This document shows positions 16,892-25,405 of a DNA stretch of 64,000 nucleotides, one piece after another. The DNA is from Halomonas halmophila. Its GTDB lineage: Bacteria > Pseudomonadota > Gammaproteobacteria > Pseudomonadales > Halomonadaceae. Position 1 is the stretch's first letter. Every line of letters starts with the position of its first letter. Position numbers and translations under genes: made by a program. The stretch lies in contig NZ_BJOC01000012.1 in the NCBI RefSeq assembly GCF_006540005.1, positions 62,001-126,000 on the forward strand, in the 5' to 3' direction. The notes under the pieces are model-generated. The model searched no databases. It was not told the DNA's origin and worked only from the letters and a program-made list of their open reading frames with translations.

Positions 16892-18703
16892 ATGCCCGAT
16901 TATCAGGCCCCCTTGCGTGATCTGCGTTTCGTCATGGACGAACTGCTTGGTTATCCGGCGCATTATGCGCGGTTGCCGGGTGGTGAAGAGGCTACGCCGG
17001 ATGTGGTGGCGGCGATCCTCGAGGAAGGCGCGCGTTTTGCGCGGGAGGAACTGTTGCCGTTGAACCAGAGTGGCGACCGTGAGGGGTGTCTGCTGGAAGG
17101 CGGTGAGGTCAAGACGCCGAAAGGCTTCAAGCAGGCCTATCAGCGCTATGTCGCGGGTGGCTGGCCGGGTCTGGCCGCGGATCCGGAGCAGGGCGGGCAG
17201 GGCTTGCCGCCGTCACTGGCCATGGTGCTCTCGGAGATGATCTGTGCCACCAATCTGGCCTGGGGCATGTATCCCGGTCTGTCCCACGGGGCCGCGGATG
17301 CGTTGCGTCATCACGGCAGCGCGGTGCAGAAACAGACCTACCTGAACAAGCTCGTCGAGGGCGTCTGGACCGGCACCATGTGCCTGACCGAGTCACATTG
17401 CGGCACCGATCTGGGCCTGATCAAGACGCGGGCGGTGCCCGACGCTGATGATGGCTACACCATCAGCGGCACCAAGATCTTCATTTCCGCCGGCGAGCAT
17501 GATCTGGCCGAGAACATCGTGCACCTGGTGCTGGCCAGGTTGCCGGATGCGCCGGCCGGTTCCAGGGGCATCTCGCTGTTCGTGGTGCCCAAGTATCTCC
17601 CCGATGACGATGGCCATCCCGGCGAGCGTAACGCCGTGAGTTGTGGCTCGCTCGAGCACAAGATGGGCATTCACGGCAATGCCACCTGCGTGATGAACTT
17701 CGATGGCGCACGCGGCTTTCTGGTCGGCCAACCCCACAAGGGCCTGGCCTGCATGTTCACCATGATGAATGCCGCACGCATCGGAGTGGGCATTCAGGGG
17801 CTCGGGCTCGCCGAAGCCAGCTTCCAGAATGCCCTGGGCTATGCCCGAGACCGTCTGCAGATGCGCGGCTTATCCGGCACCCAGGCCGAGGACAAGCCTG
17901 CCGATCCGATCATCGTGCACCCGGATGTGCGTCGCATGCTGCTGACCCAGAAGGCCATCGCCGAAGGCGGTCGCATGCTGGTGCTGTATACGGCGCAGCT
18001 GGTCGATGTGGTGGAGCGCAGCCAGGAGGCCGAGCAGCGCGAGCATGCCGAGGCCCTGCTCGGCCTGCTGACCCCCATCGTCAAGGCGTTTCTCACCGAG
18101 GTGGGCTTCGAGGCGACCAATGAAGGCGTGCAGATATTTGGCGGCCATGGCTTCATCCAGGAATGGGGCATGGAGCAACTGGTGCGGGATGCGCGCATCA
18201 CACGCCTCTACGAGGGCACTACCGGGATTCAGGCGCTCGACCTTTTGGGCCGCAAGGTGCTGATGAGTCAGGGTGAGAGCCTGAAGGTCTTCACCAAGGA
18301 GATCCATAAATTCTGCCAGGCCGAAGACGCCAATCCTGACATGGCCGAGTTCGTGCGGCCATTGGCCAAGCTCAATGCCGAATGGGGCGAGCTGACCACG
18401 GCAGTAGGCATGAAGGCCATGAGTGATCGTGAGGAGGTCGGGGCGGCGAGTGTCGATTACTTGATGTATGCCGGCTATGTGACCCTGGCCTATCTGTTCG
18501 CCAGGGCGGTCAAACAGGCTCGCCTGGCACTGGACGACAGCCTGGAGGAAGCCACCTTCTACCGCGCCAAGATCAATACCGCACGCTTCTTCTATGAGCG
18601 GCTGCTGCCGCGTACGCGTGCCCATGCGCAGATGATCCAGGCCGGCGGCGAGTCGCTGATGGCCATGTCGGCCGAGGATTTCGGCCGTGGCTTCGAGATC
18701 TGA
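16892..18703 (+). CDS. Acyl-CoA dehydrogenase (DmdC-like, about 600-residue class)
   Basis: 603 residues, against about 380-400 for classical acyl-CoA dehydrogenases. The core has MCLTESHCGTDLG at the substrate and FAD site and QIFGGHGFIQEWGMEQLVRDARITRLYEGTTGIQ near the C-terminus. An extra domain lies after about residue 470. This size and the AMP-ligase/SDR neighbours match the 3-methylmercaptopropionyl-CoA dehydrogenase-like branch; many members act on ordinary acyl-CoAs. AGGAGAGAGA precedes the ATG at 16892. It has its own promoter with a palindromic operator. Confidence 0.9.
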   Translation: MPDYQAPLRDLRFVMDELLGYPAHYARLPGGEEATPDVVAAILEEGARFAREELLPLNQSGDREGCLLEGGEVKTPKGFKQAYQRYVAGGWPGLAADPEQGGQGLPPSLAMVLSEMICATNLAWGMYPGLSHGAADALRHHGSAVQKQTYLNKLVEGVWTGTMCLTESHCGTDLGLIKTRAVPDADDGYTISGTKIFISAGEHDLAENIVHLVLARLPDAPAGSRGISLFVVPKYLPDDDGHPGERNAVSCGSLEHKMGIHGNATCVMNFDGARGFLVGQPHKGLACMFTMMNAARIGVGIQGLGLAEASFQNALGYARDRLQMRGLSGTQAEDKPADPIIVHPDVRRMLLTQKAIAEGGRMLVLYTAQLVDVVERSQEAEQREHAEALLGLLTPIVKAFLTEVGFEATNEGVQIFGGHGFIQEWGMEQLVRDARITRLYEGTTGIQALDLLGRKVLMSQGESLKVFTKEIHKFCQAEDANPDMAEFVRPLAKLNAEWGELTTAVGMKAMSDREEVGAASVDYLMYAGYVTLAYLFARAVKQARLALDDSLEEATFYRAKINTARFFYERLLPRTRAHAQMIQAGGESLMAMSAEDFGRGFEI

Positions 18704-18826
18704 TCGCGGCGTTTCAAGGCTCTCTCTGGTCAGGCGTTCTGATCGGCGTTGAGGCGGGCTCTGCCTGCCGCTTTTTTACCTGGACTGCCCGGTCGCAGGC
18801 CTGCCCGCCACTTACTGATCGCTGCC

Positions 18827-19819
18827 CTAGAAGACGGCGCGGTCGAAGTGCCGCCGGAAATACATCTCCAGGCTCAGGTTCATTTGCCAGCGCGGGTCGT
18901 GGTCGTATTCGTGGGGAAAGTGCACGGAGGGGGCCACGTCGAGAAAGAGAATGCCCTTGTGCACGTCGCGTCGGTAGCGTGTCTGCAGGTAGGCGTCCTC
19001 CATGCGGGGATGGGAGCCGCTCGCACCGATGACCGCCAGGGTATGGCGAAGGGCACTGCGCTTGTTCAGGCGTCGGTTGAGTTCGACGGTCTCGCTGTAT
19101 TCCAGGTTGTCGACCTCTTCGCGCCACTGCACATTGGTGATGAAGCGCAGGTGACGGTTCTCGTCCAGTGACCTGCCCAGGTCCCAGCGGGTGCGGGCGG
19201 AATAGCCCTCGTGATTGAACCAGGAAAGCCGGTTGTCGCTTTCCAGTCGCCAGGGGCCGTCGTTCAGCGTCCACAGACGCTGGGTGGCTACCCGCGCATA
19301 AGGGTCCAGCGGCAGGCGTACCCGGATACCGGCGCCGACCTCGGTCTTCCAGCGCTTGGTCTTGTCGCGGTCGCCCAGGCGGTTGAGTCCGATCCTCAGG
19401 CTTTCCAGGCCATCGGGCCGGTCACTCGGCAGCTCGGTGTCCTGTTCGCCCAGGGTGCCGCGGGTTTCCTCCGGCTCGCTCTCGATGATCAGGCGCAGGC
19501 GCTTCTCGCTGGTGGGTAGATCCAGCCGGAAGCGGGCGCCCCAGTCGTCATCGAACTCCTGTCCCTGGCGCCATTCGCCTCCGGTGCTGATGCGCAGGTA
19601 GGAATCGGTATCCACGGTGAAGGCATCGGTGGTGCCGAAGAAGCTGTCGATGCGTCGCGACGTGGTTTCGACCCAGTTCGACACGTCTTCATGAAAGGGG
19701 GTGAGCTGCTCATCGGCCCAGGTCGGCAAGTCGCTGTCAGGCTGAGCAGCGGTGTCGTCCTCACCATGGGCCGTGTAGCAGGCGCTGATCAGCAGAATCG
19801 TCATGAGGGTCTTGCGCAT
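18827..19819 (-). CDS. Predicted secreted envelope protein, barrel-like, function unknown
   Basis: 330 residues from the start at 19819, which has AAGGA 10 bases upstream; an ATG at 19843 is also in frame. A signal peptide (about 1-20, ending AHG) is followed by a soluble segment. After that come many short alternating amphipathic stretches with Arg, Asp and aromatic residues. The protein ends in Phe (FDRAVF), as outer-membrane beta-barrels do. I do not recognise a named family. It stands alone, with its own convergent and divergent gaps, and may be a porin-like or surface barrel protein. Confidence 0.6.
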   Translation of the reverse strand: MRKTLMTILLISACYTAHGEDDTAAQPDSDLPTWADEQLTPFHEDVSNWVETTSRRIDSFFGTTDAFTVDTDSYLRISTGGEWRQGQEFDDDWGARFRLDLPTSEKRLRLIIESEPEETRGTLGEQDTELPSDRPDGLESLRIGLNRLGDRDKTKRWKTEVGAGIRVRLPLDPYARVATQRLWTLNDGPWRLESDNRLSWFNHEGYSARTRWDLGRSLDENRHLRFITNVQWREEVDNLEYSETVELNRRLNKRSALRHTLAVIGASGSHPRMEDAYLQTRYRRDVHKGILFLDVAPSVHFPHEYDHDPRWQMNLSLEMYFRRHFDRAVF

Positions 19820-20010
19820 CGAGAGGAAATCCTTGTCCGTCATCCTGGTTGGGGCCCCAGTTTACCCGGACAGGCGCACGAGTACCTCTCTGATGTTCAA
19901 CCTTGCGTCGACACGATGCCTGGGTCCACGGCCGAGTCCTGGGCATGACACACTGCTGGTCTGGGGAGCCGGGCCGGACGAAACAACCGCTGCTGCGTCC
20001 GCCCGGCCGA

Positions 20011-20802
20011 TCAGGCGATGCTGTCGACCACGCCGCCGTCGACGCGCAGAGCGGCGCCGCTGGTCGCGGAGGCCTGCTGCGAGGCGGTGTAGACGACCAT
20101 GTTGGCGACTTCCTCGACGCTGGCAGCGCGCTGAATGATCGAGCTTGGACGTTCGGCCATGACGAACTCCCGGGCGACGTCCTCGATGGACTGGCCTTCC
20201 TGCTGCTGGTCGGACAGCATGTCCTGGACGCCCTCGGACAGAGTGGGCCCCGGCAGGACGGCATTGACCGTGACGCCGGTGCCGGCCAGCCGCTTGGCCA
20301 ACCCGCGCGAGAGCGATAGATAGGCTGTCTTGGTCACACCATAGTGAATCATGTCGGCGGGGATGTTCAGTGCGGACTCCGATGAGATAAAGATGATGCG
20401 CCCCCATCCCTGTTCGACCATGCCACCGGAGTAGGCACGGGACAGACGGACGCCGGACATGACGTTGACGTCGAAGAAGCGCTGCCATTCCTCATCCGGT
20501 GTCTCGAAGAAGTCCTGCGGGCCGAAGACCCCCACGTTATTGACCAGGATATCGGCACGCGGCTTGGCGGCCAGCATGGCATCGCAGCCTTCGGCGGTGC
20601 CCAGGTCGGCGGCCACGCCGCGCACATCGGCATTGGCGACCTGCTCCCTGAGCTGGCTGATGGAATGATCCACGGCCTCCTGCTGGCGGCCGTTGATCAC
20701 GACGCTGGCTCCGCTGTCTGCCAGGCCCTTGGCGATGGCGAAGCCGATGCCCCCGGTGGAGCCGGTGACGATGGCGGTCTTGCCGGTCAGATCGATGTGC
20801 AT
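20011..20802 (-). CDS. SDR family oxidoreductase
   Basis: 263 residues. The cofactor motif is TGSTGGIG, and the catalytic Ser and Tyr-Lys lie in FISSESALNIPADMIHYG and YGVTKTAYLSLSRG. It should reduce or oxidise a carbonyl/alcohol pair with NAD(P)H in the cytoplasm; the substrate is unknown. The start at 20802 has a perfect AAGGAGG ribosome site. It is unusual in carrying PTLSEGVQDML after the NAVLPG motif. It has no operon partner here. Confidence 0.85.
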   Translation of the reverse strand: MHIDLTGKTAIVTGSTGGIGFAIAKGLADSGASVVINGRQQEAVDHSISQLREQVANADVRGVAADLGTAEGCDAMLAAKPRADILVNNVGVFGPQDFFETPDEEWQRFFDVNVMSGVRLSRAYSGGMVEQGWGRIIFISSESALNIPADMIHYGVTKTAYLSLSRGLAKRLAGTGVTVNAVLPGPTLSEGVQDMLSDQQQEGQSIEDVAREFVMAERPSSIIQRAASVEEVANMVVYTASQQASATSGAALRVDGGVVDSIA

Positions 20803-20823
20803 GGAAGCCTCCTTGAATCGACG

Positions 20824-20835
20824 ATGACATGTCAT
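20824..20835. promoter_or_regulatory. 12-bp palindrome in the SDR leader
   Basis: ATGACATGTCAT is a perfect palindrome located between the SDR ribosome site and the AT-rich stretch that probably holds its promoter. It could be an operator. The rest of the gap to 21077 shows no further recognised element. Confidence 0.3.
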
Positions 20836-21077
20836 GAGATAGATAAATAGCACTCTAACAAACTAGCCAGCCACGTCGCGACAAGCTTGTGACGGCAAGA
20901 GAAGCGTGACAGGGCGGGGGCTCGAGAAGCGAATTCGGCGCTGGCATGCCTGGGTCGTCAAGCAATTCAAGGATAATGCGCACTATGCCGAGGTCCGAAA
21001 TCATGGCCAATATTATGAGACGGCGACTATCCTGTCCCTGTCATGATTCATCATTTCCCGCAACGAGGACGGCTGAC

Positions 21078-21710
21078 ATGCCAGAGACGCTCGTTTTCTA
21101 TACCAACCCCCTGTCGCGCAGCAGTATCGTCCACTGGATGCTCGAGGAGGTCGGTGCTGATTATCGAATGGAAGTGCTGGAGTTCGGCGATGCCATGAAG
21201 TCGCCGGCCTATCTGGCCATCAACCCGATGGGCAAGGTGCCGGCGATTCGGCATGGCGATACGGTGGTCACCGAGGCCGCCGCGATCTGTGCCTATCTTG
21301 CCGATGCCTTCCCGGAGGCCGGTCTGGCACCGGCGCCTGCCGAACGCGGCGAGTACTATCGTTGGCTGTTCTTCGCCGCCGGTCCGCTGGAAGCCGCCGT
21401 CTCCCTGAAGGGGTGTGGCTTCCAGCCGACGCCCGAGCAGGAACGGATGCTGGGATTCGGCCGCCTCGAGCAGGTGCTCGAGACCCTGGAGGGCGCTGTT
21501 GATGGCAAGGAATATATCGCCGGCAATCGGTTTTCCGCGGCCGATGTTTATGTCGCTTCGCACCTGAGCTGGGGCATGCAGTTCGGCACCATCGAGAAGC
21601 GGCCGGCGTTCGAGGCCTACTGTCGAGGCCTCGAGACGCGCACCGCGTCACGCCGGGTCAGGGAGCATGTCGAGCGCGAGATGGCGGCGAAGGGCTGGTC
21701 GCCCGATTAA
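21078..21710 (+). CDS. Glutathione S-transferase family protein
   Basis: 210 residues. The N-terminal thioredoxin-like domain (1-78) carries NPLSRSSIVHWMLEEVGADY and the GKVPAIRHGDTVVTEAAAIC glutathione-site segment. An all-alpha C-terminal domain follows, with FSAADVYVASHLSWG. It probably conjugates or reduces electrophiles with glutathione. ACGAGGA precedes the ATG. Its TAA stop overlaps the stop of the convergent VOC gene by 4 bp. Confidence 0.88.
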   Translation: MPETLVFYTNPLSRSSIVHWMLEEVGADYRMEVLEFGDAMKSPAYLAINPMGKVPAIRHGDTVVTEAAAICAYLADAFPEAGLAPAPAERGEYYRWLFFAAGPLEAAVSLKGCGFQPTPEQERMLGFGRLEQVLETLEGAVDGKEYIAGNRFSAADVYVASHLSWGMQFGTIEKRPAFEAYCRGLETRTASRRVREHVEREMAAKGWSPD

Positions 21711-22084
21711 CCCGCCTGGTCGTCGACCTGAAAGAGTCCGAAGGTGTTGCCCTCGGTATCCAGGAAGTAGCCTTGCCAGCAGATGCCGGGGACGGCGAAG
21801 ACGGGCAGGGCGACCCGGCCGCCGAGGGCGGCCACCCGGTCGGCGCTGGCCTGGATATCGGTGACCTCGAAGGAACAGGTGAAGGCGTTGGTGCCACACG
21901 CCTCGGGCGGTGTGGCGGCCGGGCGCTGCATCAAGCCGCCCAGCATGCCACCGGTATCGATGCGCCAGTAGTCGATCGGCAAGCCCGGGACGTGATGGAA
22001 GGACCAGCCGAAGAGGTCGCCATAGAAGTGTCGGGCGCGTTCCGGCGAGTCGGCCTGGATCTCGAAGTAGAGGTGAGTGTTCAT
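21707..22084 (-). CDS. VOC (glyoxalase/bleomycin-resistance) family protein
   Basis: 125 residues with the beta-alpha-beta-beta-beta repeat of the vicinal oxygen chelate fold: HLYFEIQADSPERARHFYGDLFGW at the N-terminus and GYFLDTEGNTFGLFQVD at the C-terminus. The likely metal ligands and substrate cannot be assigned with confidence. It is convergent with the GST gene (stop codons share TTAA) and lies 37 bp downstream of the thioredoxin-fold gene on the same strand. Confidence 0.82.
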   Translation of the reverse strand: MNTHLYFEIQADSPERARHFYGDLFGWSFHHVPGLPIDYWRIDTGGMLGGLMQRPAATPPEACGTNAFTCSFEVTDIQASADRVAALGGRVALPVFAVPGICWQGYFLDTEGNTFGLFQVDDQAG

Positions 22085-22121
22085 GCGGCCTCCGCTATGT
22101 CTGGATACGGGTCAGGGTGGC

Positions 22122-22670
22122 TCATTTCCATTTGATGTTGCAGCCCATCGAGGGTTTCTGTGTGCTGTCGGGAGCTCGGCCGGCCAGCACCGCGTCGGCG
22201 GCCTGGCGCAGATCCCGTCCGCTGACCGGTAGCGCCTGGCTGGGGCGGCTGTCGTCGAACTGGCCGCGGTAAGCGAGCCGGTGCCGGCGATCGAACAGGA
22301 AGAAATCCGGCGTGCAGGCCGCATCGAAGGCCCGTGCCACGTCCTGAGTATCGTCGACCAGATAGGGGAAGGTATAGCCGCGTTGCCGGCTTTCTTCCTG
22401 CATGCGCTCGGGGTGGTCGTCCGGGTGGGCCTGAAAGTCATTGCTGTTGATGCCGACCACGGCCAGGCCCCGTGCCTGATACTCGCGGGCGAAGTCGGCG
22501 AGCGCATCGGCCAGATGCTTGACGAAGGGGCAGTGATTGCACATGAAGATGACCAGCAGCGGCTGGTCGGGGTAGTCCTCGCTGCTCACCATGCGGCCTT
22601 CAGGGTCGGGCAACTGGAAGGCGGGCAGCGGGCTTTCCAGTTCGATCATTCGGGAAGGCGTCAGGGACAT
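22122..22670 (-). CDS. Thioredoxin-fold (AhpC/TSA-like) protein
   Basis: 182 residues. The peroxiredoxin/TlpA-like core has FMCNHCPFVKH with a CxxC pair (about residues 44-47) and the VGINSNDFQAHPDD segment typical of the cytoplasmic thioredoxin-family proteins with this motif. No signal peptide is seen, so it should act in the cytoplasm as a thiol reductase or peroxidase. The natural substrate is unknown. AAGGAGCC precedes the ATG. Confidence 0.84.
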   Translation of the reverse strand: MSLTPSRMIELESPLPAFQLPDPEGRMVSSEDYPDQPLLVIFMCNHCPFVKHLADALADFAREYQARGLAVVGINSNDFQAHPDDHPERMQEESRQRGYTFPYLVDDTQDVARAFDAACTPDFFLFDRRHRLAYRGQFDDSRPSQALPVSGRDLRQAADAVLAGRAPDSTQKPSMGCNIKWK

Positions 22671-22759
22671 GAAAGGCTCCTTGGTGTTGCGGATCTACCT
22701 TGAGCATATCAGCCCGAGCGGAGCCTGACAGTTTCCGCCCCGGCGTGCTGGGCAACGCG

Positions 22760-23062
22760 CTAGGGCGAGGGATACCCCAGGGCAAGGCGCAGCCGCTCGG
22801 CATGACGCTCGATCCAGTCGGGGTCGATGGGCCCCCAGTCGCGTATCACGTAGCGGCCGATGTTATGGCGCTCGCCGGGTGTCGGCTCGAACTGGCAGTG
22901 GATATCCAGCTCGGTCAGGGCCGAGAGCGTATCCTGGGCGGTGCGCCGCGGCATACCCGTGGCGGTGACGATGGCCGGTACGCTGTCGGTACCGGCGGCG
23001 ACCAGATGGGCGACGTAGAGGCGGCGATAGAAGCTCGACTGGGTCTTGCTGAGTGATGTCAT
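22760..23062 (-). CDS. Small winged-helix DNA-binding protein
   Basis: 100 residues. Residues about 28-50 (SVPAIVTATGMPRRTAQDTLSAL) read as a helix-turn-helix, followed by a wing-like strand region and a C-terminal helix. It is small, with no ligand domain. It sits directly downstream of bioA on the same strand with a 33-bp gap, so it may be co-transcribed with bioA. Its target is unknown; a link to biotin control is only suggested by position. Confidence 0.65.
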   Translation of the reverse strand: MTSLSKTQSSFYRRLYVAHLVAAGTDSVPAIVTATGMPRRTAQDTLSALTELDIHCQFEPTPGERHNIGRYVIRDWGPIDPDWIERHAERLRLALGYPSP

Positions 23063-23095
23063 GGCTTGGGCACGTTCGGGAAATGTTCTGCCATG

Positions 23096-24421
23096 TTAGC
23101 GAAACCAGCCCTTCATCGCCTCGGTGATCTGACGCATGTCCTCGGGGGAGGTGATATAGGCAGGCATGGTGTACAGCCAGCGGCCGAAGGATCGCAGCCA
23201 GACGCCCTGTGTGCGGGCGAAATCCGCCGCGCCCTCGAGCGAGTCGGCGTCGTGCACCTCGATGGCGGCGGTGGCACCCAGCACGCGGACATCGGCCACG
23301 GCCGGGTGGGCATGAAGGTTGTCGTCTTCGACCAGCTCCTCGCACAGCACGCGGTTCAGGTTGGCAATCCGCTCCAGGTAGTCGTCTTCCTCGAACACTG
23401 CCAGGCTTTCCAGCGCCACGCGACAGGCCAGCGGGTTGCCCATGAAGGTTGGCCCGTGCATGAAGGCATGCAACTCGCTGTCGCCGATGAAGGTGTCGTG
23501 CACGCGGTCGCTGGCCAGGGTGGCAGCATGGCCAAGGTAGCCGCCGGTCAGGCCCTTGGAGAGCACCATGATGTCCGGCGTGATATCGGCATGCTCGGCG
23601 GCGAACATGCGCCCCGTGCGACCAAAGCCGGTGGCCACCTCGTCGAGGATCAACAGCACATCGAATTCCTCGCACAGCTCGCGGGCCCCGCGCAGGTAGG
23701 CCGGCGAGGTCATGTTGAGGCCGCCCGCGGCCTGCAGCAAGGGCTCCATGAGCAGGGCGGCGACCTCGTGATGATGCGACTCCAGCACGGCGCGCAGGGC
23801 GTCCAGGTCGGCCTGCACGCTGGCCGCATCGGCATCGAAGGACGCTGTCGGCGCCGGGGCGAAGTAATGCTGTGGCAGGAAGCCCGCGAACAGCGAGTGC
23901 ATGCCCTCTTCCGGATCACAGACCGCCATGCAGCCGGCGGTGTCGCCGTGATAGGCCTTCATCAGCGACAGCATGCGATGCTTTTCGGGCTGGCCGCGCA
24001 GGTACTGGTATTGCACGGCCATCTTCATGGCGACTTCCATGCCCACCGAGCCGCTGTCCGAATAGAACACATGGTTGAGGCCGTCCGGAGTGATACGCAC
24101 CAGCTCGCGGGCCAGCTGGTCGGCCGGGTCATGGGTCAGGCCGCCGAGCATCACGTGGCAGAGGGTATCGGCCTGCTCCTGAATGGCGTGCACCAGGCGG
24201 GGATGGCGATAGCCATGAATCATGCACCACCAGGAGCAGGTAGCATCCAGCAACGACTCGCCGCTGTCCAGGGTGAAGCGCGGGCCTTCGCCGCCGACCA
24301 CCCTGGGGGCAGGAGCCTGGGTCTTGAGATGGGCATAGGGATGCCAGACGGGCGAGGCGCGGCGTTGCTCGGCGGAGCAGGAGGAGGTCGCTGTGTCGGC
24401 GTTTCGCGGTTCAGGGGACAT
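23096..24421 (-). CDS. bioA: Adenosylmethionine-8-amino-7-oxononanoate aminotransferase
   Basis: 441 residues, class III PLP aminotransferase. It carries HPYAHLKTQAP at the N-terminus, the substrate-site segment ATCSWWCMIHGYRHPRL, YSDSGSVGMEVAMKMA, and the PLP lysine in MVLSKGLTGGYL. It converts 8-amino-7-oxononanoate to 7,8-diaminononanoate using S-adenosylmethionine. It is transcribed apart from the other biotin genes and has a BirA-type operator just upstream. GGAG precedes the ATG. Confidence 0.95.
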   Translation of the reverse strand: MSPEPRNADTATSSCSAEQRRASPVWHPYAHLKTQAPAPRVVGGEGPRFTLDSGESLLDATCSWWCMIHGYRHPRLVHAIQEQADTLCHVMLGGLTHDPADQLARELVRITPDGLNHVFYSDSGSVGMEVAMKMAVQYQYLRGQPEKHRMLSLMKAYHGDTAGCMAVCDPEEGMHSLFAGFLPQHYFAPAPTASFDADAASVQADLDALRAVLESHHHEVAALLMEPLLQAAGGLNMTSPAYLRGARELCEEFDVLLILDEVATGFGRTGRMFAAEHADITPDIMVLSKGLTGGYLGHAATLASDRVHDTFIGDSELHAFMHGPTFMGNPLACRVALESLAVFEEDDYLERIANLNRVLCEELVEDDNLHAHPAVADVRVLGATAAIEVHDADSLEGAADFARTQGVWLRSFGRWLYTMPAYITSPEDMRQITEAMKGWFR

Positions 24422-24462
24422 GAAGGCTCCGGGCAGGGGGAGATGATGGCCCGGTACTTTAC

Positions 24463-24494
24463 ATGTTAACCCGTAATAATTTAAAGGTTTACAA
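24463..24494 (-). promoter_or_regulatory. BirA operator upstream of bioA
   Basis: Read on the minus strand, TTGTAAACC is followed by 14 bases and GGTTAACAT. The enteric BirA consensus is TTGTAAACC-N14-16-GGTTTACAA, so the left half is perfect and the right half has 7 of 9. It lies about 42 bp before bioA in an AT-rich patch that probably holds the promoter, so biotin-loaded BirA should repress bioA. Confidence 0.85.
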
Positions 24495-24536
24495 TGGTGA
24501 CAGACGGCTGAGGACTCGTCATGACGACAGGGGCTG

Positions 24537-24562
24537 GCCCCTCATGCAAAACATGAGGGGGC
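24537..24562 (-). terminator. Hairpin downstream of uspA
   Basis: GCCCCTCATG pairs with CATGAGGGGGC around the loop CAAAA; one extra G bulges. It lies 36 bp beyond the uspA stop and before the bioA promoter. A smaller dyad, GGTTCAGTGAACC, covers the uspA stop codon. There is no strong T-run, so termination efficiency is uncertain. Confidence 0.5.
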
Positions 24563-24598
24563 GTGGCGGGAGATCGAGGCAATTGTATCCGCGACGGT

Positions 24599-25045
24599 TC
24601 AGTGAACCGTGATCACCCGGCACTCGGCGTCATGACTGACGCTGTGCGAGGTACTGCCGACCATCATGCCCTTGAAGTCGCTGAGGCCACGGCTTCCCAA
24701 CACGATGGCATCCACGTTCATGTTCTTGGCTGCCGTCACAATGGCCTGCCGCGGTTCGCCATGTTCGAGCTGGGTACTTATCGTGTCGTCCGCCAGCCCC
24801 ATGGCCCTGGCTTCTTCCATGGCCTTGTCGAGCAATGCCTTGCCCGCCTTGTCACGTTCCTCGAACGACGCCTCGGACGGCACCGCCCCAAGGCCCCAGA
24901 CCAGTAGGGGTTCATGGTCGCGAGGCTCTGGAACATGCAGCAGTGTGATGGTGCCGCCCTGTGAGGCGACGAGCTGGCTGGCGACCTGCAGGGCGATCTT
25001 GGAGTGCTCCGAACCATCGACCGGGACCAGGATGTGCTTGAACAT
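24599..25045 (-). CDS. Universal stress protein (UspA family)
   Basis: 148 residues with a single Usp domain. The N-terminal MFKHILVPVDGSEHS and the ATP-binding motif G-x2-G-x9-G-S (GSRG...VGSTSHSV) are both present, so it belongs to the nucleotide-binding class. It is a cytoplasmic stress-response protein whose exact role is unknown. A good AAGGAGA site precedes the ATG at 25045. It is a single-gene unit in a 177+230-bp non-coding surround. Confidence 0.9.
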   Translation of the reverse strand: MFKHILVPVDGSEHSKIALQVASQLVASQGGTITLLHVPEPRDHEPLLVWGLGAVPSEASFEERDKAGKALLDKAMEEARAMGLADDTISTQLEHGEPRQAIVTAAKNMNVDAIVLGSRGLSDFKGMMVGSTSHSVSHDAECRVITVH

Positions 25046-25275
25046 GGTGGCTCTCCTTTCATGTTTGTACACATTCAGCTTAGGAGAAAAACCGACGCCA
25101 AGTAGCGTGGTGTATTGCCGCGCGGTGTCTTGTCGCACTCGTCATGACGGGGAAGGTTCTTCGGGGAGAACGCCGAGGGAGACTGGCCGGGGTTCATTGC
25201 GCCGGGCAGTGCCAGTGACCTCCAGGAGGCCGGCGTTGGCGGCAATGAGCGACGAGGAAACGGGAAAGGCATGGA

Positions 25276-25360
<85 letters not shown>

Positions 25361-25405
25361 ACGTATCTGGCAGGCGTCAGTATTCTACTGATTGATGGTG
25401 CCAAG

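Noticed and set aside
23066..24469. 467-codon open frame opposite bioA
   Set aside because: It mirrors bioA codon by codon and has no recognisable domain; bioA is certain.
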